18,714 nucleotides of DNA, taken from the NCBI GenBank assembly GCA_021156265.1, contig JAJNBR010000023.1, forward strand, positions 1 to 18,714, given 5' to 3'. How positions within the stretch are numbered: position 1 is the first letter of the stretch; every line of letters starts with the position of its first letter. Positions 8,278-15,093 of the stretch are shown here, in pieces. A model generated the notes under the pieces. The model saw nothing but the letters and a program-made list of their open reading frames with translations. It did not search any database and was not told where the DNA came from. The position numbers and the translations under genes were made by a program. This DNA is from Flavipsychrobacter sp. GTDB lineage: Bacteria; Bacteroidota; Bacteroidia; Chitinophagales; Chitinophagaceae.

Positions 8278-8799
8278 ATGAAAAAGATTAAACTTCTTGT
8301 AGCAGCTATCGCGGTGATTGGTTTTTCAGCAGATACTTTTGCTCAACAAACCTCTTCCGCCACTGCTAATGCAAGCGCCACCATTATTCAACCAATCGCC
8401 ATCAGTAAAACAACCGATATGAGCTTCGGTAATATTGCAGTTTCTGGAAGCACTGCCGGAACTGTTGTTCTGTCTACTGCCAATGGCCGAACTGCAACGG
8501 GTGGTGTTACCTTACCCGTATCCGGAGGAACCGTAACATCTGCCGAATTTGCTGTAACGGGTGCCGCCAACTACACTTATACCATTACACTGCCGTCTTC
8601 AGTAACGTTGGATGATAACGCCTCACATACAATGACCGCGGGCACATTTACCAGTGACCCTTTGACAAGTGCGGGTACCCTGGATGCTAATGGTGAGCAA
8701 ACAGTGAAAGTGGGTGCTACGCTAGCCGTTGGTGCTGCGCAGGCTGCCGGTGTGTACGAATCAGATGTCGACTTCCAGGTTATTGTTAACTACAACTAA
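8278..8799 (+). CDS. DUF4402 pilin-like subunit (likely major subunit)
   Basis: This 173-residue secreted protein has a classic signal peptide (MKKIKLLVAAIAVIGFSADTF, cleaved near AQQ). The mature part is a DUF4402 domain: an N-terminal extension with alternating hydrophobic residues (ATIIQPIAISKT), then MSFGNIAVSG and VVLSTANGRTATGG, and a typical end. The C-terminus DFQVIVNYN alternates hydrophobic residues and has a penultimate Tyr, as in chaperone-usher pilins, where this strand binds the chaperone. It is Ala/Thr/Gly/Val-rich with a single Trp-free beta domain, suitable for polymerisation by donor-strand exchange. It is the first gene of the fimbria-like locus. It is followed by a terminator-like structure before the chaperone gene, consistent with it being made in excess over the rest. 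DUF4402 function is otherwise unproven. Confidence 0.85.
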   Translation: MKKIKLLVAAIAVIGFSADTFAQQTSSATANASATIIQPIAISKTTDMSFGNIAVSGSTAGTVVLSTANGRTATGGVTLPVSGGTVTSAEFAVTGAANYTYTITLPSSVTLDDNASHTMTAGTFTSDPLTSAGTLDANGEQTVKVGATLAVGAAQAAGVYESDVDFQVIVNYN

Positions 8800-8812
8800 A
8801 AAAACTGCATTT

Positions 8813-8852
8813 TGCCAATAGAAAAAACGCTGTTATTGGCAGCGTTTTTTTT
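8813..8852 (+). terminator. Intrinsic terminator with a competing upstream hairpin
   Basis: The terminator stem AAAAAACGCTG (8822-8832) pairs perfectly with CAGCGTTTTTT (8840-8850) around a seven-base loop and runs into eight T residues. A second stem, TGCCAATA (8813-8820) with TATTGGCA (8834-8841), is also perfect. Its 3' arm uses the terminator loop plus two terminator-stem bases and its loop holds the terminator's 5' arm, so the two folds exclude each other. That is the geometry of a partial terminator or attenuator between pilin and downstream genes. Confidence 0.8.
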
Positions 8853-8957
8853 GATTTAAGGCAGTTGCTAAAACAGCAAAAATAAATGTAGATAGAGGAT
8901 CGAAAAAGGTTCAAACCGATAAAAAGTAATTTGCGAGTTGAACATAACAGGTCCTAT

Positions 8958-9869
8958 ATGCAAACAGAAGGTTCTTTGAAAATAATACGTGAAATCGGAG
9001 AGATAAAATACCTGGCATTGATAACAGCGTTGCTGGTATTGGTTCTAATATCAGCGGAGACAACTGCACAAGGTCTTTTGGTGCTTCCACGAAGAGTAGT
9101 ATTTGAGGGCACGAAAAGGACGCAGGAACTAAACCTCGCCAATTCGGGAATGGACACCGCGAAATACACGATTTCGATTATTGAAATAAAGATGAACGAT
9201 GACGGCACTTTCGAGCAGGTAACTGATACAGGGTCTACGTTAAAGAGTTTAAGTAAGCATCTCAGAATATTTCCGAGGACCGTGATACTCGGCCCCAACG
9301 AGGCGCAGACGATCAAGATCCATCTTACGAATGGAGGAAAACTAGCCGAAGGAGAATATAGGTCGCACATCTACATTAAGGCCTTGCCGAAGGAAAAACC
9401 AGAGGGCAAGCAGTTGAAACGGATGGTTTCGAACTTGTCGCTAAAGCTCACACCGGTATTTGGTCTTACTGTGCCGGTTATCGCCAGGATCGGTCAATAT
9501 TCCGGCAGCATAACGTTTTCCGAAACCGAATTTCAAATGGTCAATGATAGCCCGAAACTAAACCTGGTGTTGAACAGAACGGGCAGCATGTCAACATACG
9601 GCAATCTCGCAGTAGACTATGTGCCGACGCAGGGAGAGTTGATACGTCTTGAAATGGTAAAAGGTTTGGCGGTATATACACCCAACCAAACCAGGCAGCT
9701 GCGTATAAATCTTCCTAAAAAGGAGAAGGTCGATTTTGGTACCGGTATGCTTAGAGTAACTTATAACAATCTTTCAGGTGACCGCGTGGTCAACTCGACA
9801 CAAGAAGACATCCCATTACAATCAAACATACACAAGGAAGTTCCTGATCTAATAGAAGAAAAAAAATAA
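8958..9869 (+). CDS. PapD-like periplasmic chaperone, copy 1
   Basis: This 303-residue protein resembles fimbrial/pili assembly chaperones. The frame is open from a TTG at 8931, but the ATG at 8958 is preferred. It gives a 38-residue leader with a hydrophobic core (ALITALLVLVLIS) and cleavage near TAQ, closely matching the leader length of the paralogue at 18505. The mature start GLLVLPRRVVFEG aligns by eye with the PapD region around its subunit-anchoring Arg8 (equivalent here about R46). The second landmark is GEYRSHIYIKALP near residue 135, equivalent to the end of the first Ig domain, and a second Ig-like domain follows to about residue 290. The C-terminus is charged (LIEEKK). It would hold DUF4402 subunits in the periplasm. 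It stands 158 bases after the pilin stop, beyond the attenuator-like hairpins, and 28 bases before the next gene. Confidence 0.82.
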   Translation: MQTEGSLKIIREIGEIKYLALITALLVLVLISAETTAQGLLVLPRRVVFEGTKRTQELNLANSGMDTAKYTISIIEIKMNDDGTFEQVTDTGSTLKSLSKHLRIFPRTVILGPNEAQTIKIHLTNGGKLAEGEYRSHIYIKALPKEKPEGKQLKRMVSNLSLKLTPVFGLTVPVIARIGQYSGSITFSETEFQMVNDSPKLNLVLNRTGSMSTYGNLAVDYVPTQGELIRLEMVKGLAVYTPNQTRQLRINLPKKEKVDFGTGMLRVTYNNLSGDRVVNSTQEDIPLQSNIHKEVPDLIEEKK

Positions 9870-9897
9870 ACGAAGTAGCTCCTAAAAATCTGAGAAA

Positions 9898-12816
9898 ATG
9901 AAAAGGAGGATAGCTTACCTTATCTTGTTAACCGTTTTCGCCGGCTTACGCAGCCTGGGGCAAACGGTGGTTGTTACAGATGATAACAGCGTAACAACAG
10001 GCGATGCTTCTTCTGTGCTGGATGTAAAGTCAACATCAAAAGGCTTTCTGACTCCAAGGATGACAGAAGCACAGAGAACATCTATAAGTAACCCGGCAAC
10101 TGGTTTGCTGGTATATCAAACCAACAATATCACCGGGTATTATTACTACGACGGCTCGGGCTGGGTAATAATAGCAAAGGGCGCCGGATGGACAGCTTCA
10201 GGCAGCAATATCTACTACAACACAGGCAAAGTAGGCATTGGTAATACTTCCCCCGGTGAAGCCCTCGACGTAACAGGCAATATCAAATTCAGCGGCGCGT
10301 TAATGCCTGGCAATGATGCGGGCACCGCGACATACCTTTTGACGTCGGCAGGCACAGGCGCCGCACCAACGTGGACCAATCCAAACACTTATTTCGAGTC
10401 TTACATCTGGAAACTGGATGGTAATAATGTTCCCTCTCTTAAAAAAATAGGTACGACATCCAATTACGACCTGCCATTTATAACCAACAATACGGAAAAA
10501 ATGCGGCTGACAAGCGGCGGCTACCTGGGCATTGGCGTCGATTCTCCTTCAGCACCTATCCATGTCGGTCGCACCAGCCCGACGTCTGGCATTACTCCGA
10601 TCGCCGTCTTCGAAGAGACCAGGGATGCAGGCCTGAGCAATAGCGTGGTGATGCAGCTTAGCAATAAATCGCTTAATAGCAATGCAACAAAATTCCTGAT
10701 TGGCAGTTCGTCCAGCAATAAACGTTGGATATTTGGCACTGATAAGGACGGGAACAACTCTCAAAATTTTTTCCTGTGGGATGACAATTCAGTACTTGTC
10801 CGGCTGTACATAGATGGGAGCAATGGCTACACCGGGCTGGGCACGGCTTCGCCTCAGTCACTATTCCATGTATACTCTCACCTGCCACCATCATTCGACG
10901 TGCCTGCTGCCCTTTTTGAAGGCGAATCAGACGGAGGTGTTGTATCACTCGCATTACGCAATAATTCCGGTGCGAGGACTAAAACTGCATTCATTTTTGG
11001 CGGTTCAAGTAATTCTTATCAATGGTCGATCGGAAACGATATCCAAGGTAACAACGAACACAACTTTTACATTTACGACGAAGGGAGCTTTAATACAAGA
11101 TTTTTTATTGACCAGTCAGGCAATGTAGGGATAGGCAATATTTTACCTACCGAATTGCTGGACGTGTCAGGCAATATTAAATTGAGCGGTAACATAGTCG
11201 GTGGTTCCTGGACAGGGAATATCGTTAGCCCAACCTATGGCGGTACCGGTGTAGACAATGGCACCAACACTCTTACACTTGGTGGCAACTTTACTACTTC
11301 AGGTGCCAACAATCTTACACTGGCTACCACAGGTACAACCAATGTAATATTGCCAACGTCGGGCACGCTGGTTACTACCGCAGTTACTACGTTATCATCT
11401 TTAGCCTCAATAGGTACTATAACCACTGGCACCTGGAACGGTACTGTGATTAGTCCGACTTACGGAGGTACAGGCATTAATAATGGCGTTAAAACTATCA
11501 CACTTGGTGGCAATCTAACCACATCTGGTGCCTTCGCTACTACGTTGACCACCACTGGAACAACAAACGTTACATTGCCCACTACCGGTACATTGGTAAA
11601 TACCTCGGTAACTACTTTATCGTCTTTAGCTTCTATAGGTACAATTACTACCGGCACCTGGAATGGCACTATTGTTAGTCCTGCCTATGGCGGCACCGGC
11701 ATCAACAACGGCACCAAAACCATTACGCTTGGAGATAACCTTGCCACGGCAGGTGCATTTCCCCTAACACTTACTACTACAGGAACAACTAATGTTACCT
11801 TACCAACATCTGGCACTCTGGTTAATTCAGCAGTGACTACGTTACCATCCTTAGCCTCCCTAGGCACTGTTACCACGGGCACCTGGAACGGAACAATTAT
11901 CAGTCCCGTTTATGGAGGCACAGGAGTTAATAACGGTTCCAACACAATAACTCTTTCGGGCAACCTAACGGTAGGTGCTGTGTCTAATATTTCCGGTAAT
12001 CTATCCGTTACATCGGGAAAAACGCTTACTGCTACGAACTCGCTGACATTGGCCGGCACAGATGGCAAAGGAATAAACATCGGCGCAGCAACTGCTAACA
12101 AATTCCTGATCGGCGATGGATCAAATATGGTGTTATCTGCATCTACCATTCCTTCCAGCGCGGGCGCAACTGCAAACAGATTGCTTCTTTCTGACGGCAC
12201 TAATTATGTATTATCCACTCCTACGTTTCCGAATGCATCTGCAACATCAGGAAAGATAATTAAGTCAGATGGCACCAATTGGATGGCTTCTACCGAGACA
12301 TACCCTTCGCCAAGTACTGAGGGCAACATCATGGAATCCGACGGTGCTAATTGGTCGAGTGTTCCAAATCCTTCGGAGCCTAAATGGACAACTGTTAAGG
12401 TTGAAGGTAGCAATGTCACTACCAACACGACACTTGCCGATATCACCGGTCTTACGGTATCAGGGCTGACAACAAGTACCAGTTATGAATTTGAGGCAGT
12501 ACTCAATTGCCAGTCGTCATCAAACGCCGGCAATAGGTATGCCATTAATATTACCAACAATACCCCAACCATCGCCTCGGTAATCTACACCGGGGCAATA
12601 AACACCACAACGGGCAGCGTCGCGGCAACCAGCGCAAACAATACAGTATCCTCGGCTTTCCTCGCTTCAGCCAACCTAAACGGTGTCATTGTTATCAAGG
12701 GTATTTTTACAACGGGCGCGTCCGGTGCCGCTACATTTGCAATAAGGCATCAGAAGATTACGAGTGGTACCAGCACCGTGCGGGTGGGATCTATTTTACG
12801 AGTGAGAGCATTATAG
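9898..12816 (+). CDS. Tail-fibre-like repetitive secreted protein (candidate adhesin)
   Basis: This 972-residue secreted protein has its signal peptide MKRRIAYLILLTVFAGLRSLG cleaved before Q. Residues 40-95 form the module SSVLDVKSTSKGFLTPRM... TGYYYYDGSGWVII, common at the start of Bacteroidota and phage tail-fibre-type proteins. Residues about 105-435 hold four copies of the GIGxxSPxxxLDV-type motif (VGIGNTSPGEALDV, YLGIGVDSPSAPIHV, YTGLGTASPQSLFHV, VGIGNILPTELLDV). Residues 438-690 contain three exact 75-residue repeats plus a partial one, each with a YGGTG motif. Residues about 735-825 hold four SDGTNW-type repeats. Residues 828-972 are a jelly-roll-like end (TTLADITGLTVSGL, ATFAIRHQKITSGT) as in phage receptor-binding tips. 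No S74 self-cleaving domain is seen. No phage genes surround it; its place in a chaperone-usher-like operon suggests a fibrous surface adhesin. It precedes the T9SS-type gene by 22 bases. Confidence 0.8.
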   Translation: MKRRIAYLILLTVFAGLRSLGQTVVVTDDNSVTTGDASSVLDVKSTSKGFLTPRMTEAQRTSISNPATGLLVYQTNNITGYYYYDGSGWVIIAKGAGWTASGSNIYYNTGKVGIGNTSPGEALDVTGNIKFSGALMPGNDAGTATYLLTSAGTGAAPTWTNPNTYFESYIWKLDGNNVPSLKKIGTTSNYDLPFITNNTEKMRLTSGGYLGIGVDSPSAPIHVGRTSPTSGITPIAVFEETRDAGLSNSVVMQLSNKSLNSNATKFLIGSSSSNKRWIFGTDKDGNNSQNFFLWDDNSVLVRLYIDGSNGYTGLGTASPQSLFHVYSHLPPSFDVPAALFEGESDGGVVSLALRNNSGARTKTAFIFGGSSNSYQWSIGNDIQGNNEHNFYIYDEGSFNTRFFIDQSGNVGIGNILPTELLDVSGNIKLSGNIVGGSWTGNIVSPTYGGTGVDNGTNTLTLGGNFTTSGANNLTLATTGTTNVILPTSGTLVTTAVTTLSSLASIGTITTGTWNGTVISPTYGGTGINNGVKTITLGGNLTTSGAFATTLTTTGTTNVTLPTTGTLVNTSVTTLSSLASIGTITTGTWNGTIVSPAYGGTGINNGTKTITLGDNLATAGAFPLTLTTTGTTNVTLPTSGTLVNSAVTTLPSLASLGTVTTGTWNGTIISPVYGGTGVNNGSNTITLSGNLTVGAVSNISGNLSVTSGKTLTATNSLTLAGTDGKGINIGAATANKFLIGDGSNMVLSASTIPSSAGATANRLLLSDGTNYVLSTPTFPNASATSGKIIKSDGTNWMASTETYPSPSTEGNIMESDGANWSSVPNPSEPKWTTVKVEGSNVTTNTTLADITGLTVSGLTTSTSYEFEAVLNCQSSSNAGNRYAINITNNTPTIASVIYTGAINTTTGSVAATSANNTVSSAFLASANLNGVIVIKGIFTTGASGAATFAIRHQKITSGTSTVRVGSILRVRAL
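11209..11970 (+). repeat. 225-bp tandem repeats in the tail-fibre-like gene
   Basis: The codon for the Trp of the W(N/T)G motif recurs at 11209, 11434, 11659 and 11884, exactly 225 bases apart, giving three complete 75-codon units and a partial fourth that fades near 11970. Each unit encodes WNGTxISPxYGGTGxNNG, then TITLGGNLTT, TTTGTTN, LPTSGTLV and VTTLSSLASIGTITTG. Copies differ mainly at synonymous positions (for example GGTACAGGCATT against GGCACCGGCATC), so the protein repeat is conserved while the DNA has drifted. Confidence 0.92.
12100..12372 (+). repeat. SDGxN repeats in the tail-fibre-like gene
   Basis: Four imperfect units carry the motif (G/S)DGxNxxxS, with the Asp codon at 12115, 12193, 12268 and 12340, spacings of 78, 75 and 72 bases. 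They encode GDGSNMVLS, SDGTNYVLS, SDGTNWMAS and SDGANWSSV, each followed by a Pro/Ser/Thr-rich linker. Such short repeats form part of the shaft before the C-terminal jelly-roll-like tip. Confidence 0.8.
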
Positions 12817-12838
12817 TTAAACCAGTAGACAGAAACAG

Positions 12839-14563
12839 TTGAAACAGCTTGCAAAAATATTAGTGCTCCTAGCGACTGCGATATCACAGATAGCAGCCGG
12901 ACAGGGGCTCATTATCCCGTCCGGCACTTATCTGATACAGGATGGCGGCAACCTGATCATGGGTTATAACTTTACCAATAATGGATATTATATTCAAAAC
13001 AATGGCACGTTGGTGTTCAGCGGAACTACGCAATCGATCAATGGCAGCATTGCAACTACCTTCAAAAATCTTCATGTAAGCAGCGGCAGCACGACAACGG
13101 TCTCAACATCCGGCCATTCATTGACCGAAGTACTTATTAGCGACGGAACACTGAATGCAAACGGCAACCTTACAATGTTGTCTACGGCTACGGAAACCGC
13201 ATTAGTCGATGGCGTAAGCACAGGCAACGTTCTTGACATCATCATGCAGCGCTATATCTCATCGGCATACGGCTATAAATATTTCAGCTCACCTTTCCAA
13301 TCAGCCACAGTAAACGAGTTCGGCGACGAGGTTGACCTTGGCGCGCCCTTTCCCGCTGTTTACAGGTATGACGAGAACACAAATTCAACAGGTTGGTTTT
13401 TTCATAAAGCGCCCACTGATGCATTAACGCCGATGAAAGGATACGCTGTCAATTTGGGTACTTCAGGTGCACCAATGACCGCTGATATGCGTGGCGACGC
13501 GAACAATGGTTCAATATCGGTTCCGCTCTACAATAATAACCAGACATATACACAGGGCTTTAACCTTGTTGGTAATCCATATCCATCGCCTATAGACTGG
13601 GATGCCGTATCCGGCTGGACAAAAACAAACATCGACGACGCGATATATTATTTCGATGCGAGCAACTCAGACCAGTACACAGGTACCTACAGCTCTTACA
13701 TCAACGGCGTGTCTAGCAACGGCATAGCGGATAATATCGTTCCTGCTATGCAGGGATTTTTTGTACACGTTTCTAACGGCAGCTATCCTGTAAGCGGCGC
13801 ATTAGGAATGACCAACGCCGTGAGGGTAAACAACTTTTCACCGGTATTTCATAAACTGCCGGGTAAAGACAATCCTCTCCTGAGAGTACAGGCCAAATAT
13901 TCGGGCACTAATGGTGGTAGTGATGCTGCAGCCATTTATTTTGACAATAACTGCCACCGGGAGTTCGAATTGCAATTTGACGCATTAAAGATACTTAACA
14001 CCGATACGCATGTACCTAACATGTACGTTAACTCACCAGATGGTAAAAAGCTATCAATAAGTGCTATCCCTTATCCTTCGGATAGTATTGATATCATACC
14101 GCTTGGATTGGAAACAAGTGTGGACGGCGAAGTTGAATTCGCAGTATCTGATATCGAGAATATGCCGTACGGCACCAACATTTATTTCGCCGACGCAAAA
14201 ACGAGGACGGTTGCAGAAGCTGTAGCCGGTAGTAAATACAAAATTCAACTGGCATCGGGGAAGCACGAAAACCGGTTTTCTGTAGTTTTCAGCAAGACGT
14301 CTTTACCAACCGATATTTTTTCCGGCAACGAGCTTCATGCCTATACTGCAAACGGCAAGCTGTATATTTATCTTAACCTCATCACCGGTGATAAAGGAAC
14401 CTTCGCACTTGTAAACACTTTAGGACAGACCGTAGCCAGATACGAACTGCAAGGATTTGGCTACCATGAGATCCCGATCCACATAAGCAATGGTGTGTAC
14501 GTAGCTTCCTTTTATTCTCAGGCGGGTGTATTCCCGAAAAAAATGTTCTTAGGTTCCGAGTGA
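12839..14563 (+). CDS. Surface protein with T9SS-type C-terminal sorting domain
   Basis: This 574-residue secreted protein starts at TTG (12839). No other start is possible upstream because an in-frame stop lies at 12818-12820, and the signal peptide KQLAKILVLLATAISQIAAG begins right there. Residues 25-120 are a repetitive beta-rich segment (GNLIMGYNFTNNGYYIQNNGT). Residues about 220-335 hold the FNLVGNPYPSPIDWD module frequent in Bacteroidota T9SS cargo. The last ~85 residues (490-574) resemble a type A sorting domain: LHAYTANGKLYIYL, LVNTLGQTVARYEL, ISNGVYVASFYSQ, and terminal KKMFLGSE. This predicts export through the outer membrane by T9SS with surface attachment, independent of the usher next door. 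The sequence gives no enzyme motif, so it may be a structural, anchoring or adhesive partner. Its stop overlaps the next ATG. Confidence 0.8.
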   Translation: MKQLAKILVLLATAISQIAAGQGLIIPSGTYLIQDGGNLIMGYNFTNNGYYIQNNGTLVFSGTTQSINGSIATTFKNLHVSSGSTTTVSTSGHSLTEVLISDGTLNANGNLTMLSTATETALVDGVSTGNVLDIIMQRYISSAYGYKYFSSPFQSATVNEFGDEVDLGAPFPAVYRYDENTNSTGWFFHKAPTDALTPMKGYAVNLGTSGAPMTADMRGDANNGSISVPLYNNNQTYTQGFNLVGNPYPSPIDWDAVSGWTKTNIDDAIYYFDASNSDQYTGTYSSYINGVSSNGIADNIVPAMQGFFVHVSNGSYPVSGALGMTNAVRVNNFSPVFHKLPGKDNPLLRVQAKYSGTNGGSDAAAIYFDNNCHREFELQFDALKILNTDTHVPNMYVNSPDGKKLSISAIPYPSDSIDIIPLGLETSVDGEVEFAVSDIENMPYGTNIYFADAKTRTVAEAVAGSKYKIQLASGKHENRFSVVFSKTSLPTDIFSGNELHAYTANGKLYIYLNLITGDKGTFALVNTLGQTVARYELQGFGYHEIPIHISNGVYVASFYSQAGVFPKKMFLGSE

Positions 14564-15075
14564 TGGATATAAAACAACTATATTTCTTCAAGCTGGCCAT
14601 TGTGCTGCTAGCGATGCATACCTTCCTGCAGAAGGCATATGGACAACAGCTGCCGCCAAGGCCTATAGCTATCTATACCAATCCGACACAGGGTTTATAT
14701 TTTGGTGCGTTTTATCATGGCATGGCCGGTGGCTCTCTGATTGTTTATCCCGACGGATCGCGTACTACTACAGGCGACGTGATACAAGCCAGCCTGGGCT
14801 TTACTTATTCCCCCGCAATTTTCGAGATCGAAGCTGACCCCGGCACACGAGTGGGCATAGTTAACTGGCCCACCGCTGTGCTTACCGGAAGTAACGGGGG
14901 TAGTATGACTGTCCAATTAGGACCTTCTGACCTGGGCAATTCGTTTATAGTAACCACTACTCCACCCGATCGTATGCAGATCCGCATAGGTGGCACATTG
15001 ACCGTCGGCAACGACCTCGCCAACCCTGTTGGCGCCTATAACGGGCAATTCACCATCATGTTTATACAAGAATAA
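14563..15075 (+). CDS. DUF4402 protein (minor pilin-like subunit)
   Basis: This 170-residue secreted protein overlaps the previous stop by one base (TGATG), indicating translational coupling. A GTG at 14560 is possible but less likely than the ATG at 14563. The signal peptide core is KLAIVLLAMHTFL, cleaved near AYG before QQ. The mature part is a DUF4402 domain: RPIAIYTNPTQGLYFGAFYHG, VYPDGSRTTTGDV, then GGTLTVGNDLANPVGAY and the end NGQFTIMFIQE with alternating hydrophobic residues. It differs strongly from the DUF4402 protein at 8278 (little shared beyond the fold motifs). It is placed immediately before the usher, as minor, adaptor or terminating subunits often are. It precedes the usher start by 18 bases. 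Exact position in a fibre is inference. Confidence 0.82.
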   Translation: MDIKQLYFFKLAIVLLAMHTFLQKAYGQQLPPRPIAIYTNPTQGLYFGAFYHGMAGGSLIVYPDGSRTTTGDVIQASLGFTYSPAIFEIEADPGTRVGIVNWPTAVLTGSNGGSMTVQLGPSDLGNSFIVTTTPPDRMQIRIGGTLTVGNDLANPVGAYNGQFTIMFIQE

Positions 15076-15093
15076 ACTGGGCCGCCACCAGAT

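Noticed and set aside
8278..8799. Type V (FimA/Mfa1) fimbrillin
   Set aside because: There is no lipobox or long prepeptide, and the domain is DUF4402 with an ordinary signal peptide.
8931..8957. TTG start for the first chaperone
   Set aside because: The ATG at 8958 yields a leader matching the paralogue at 18505 in length and layout.
11209..11970. CRISPR array
   Set aside because: Repeats are 225 bases, coding, without unique spacers.
11235..12200. Series of four minus-strand open frames of similar sequence at 225-base spacing
   Set aside because: They are antisense shadows of the tandem repeats in the tail-fibre-like gene; their regularity is inherited from the repeat.
9898..12816. Prophage remnant explaining the tail-fibre-like gene
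   Set aside because: No other phage gene, integrase or attachment repeat is seen, the protein has a signal peptide, and the neighbours are envelope-assembly genes.
12379..12816. S74 intramolecular chaperone domain at the end of the tail-fibre-like protein
   Set aside because: The C-terminus lacks the expected catalytic Ser-Lys region and helical end; it looks like a jelly-roll tip instead.
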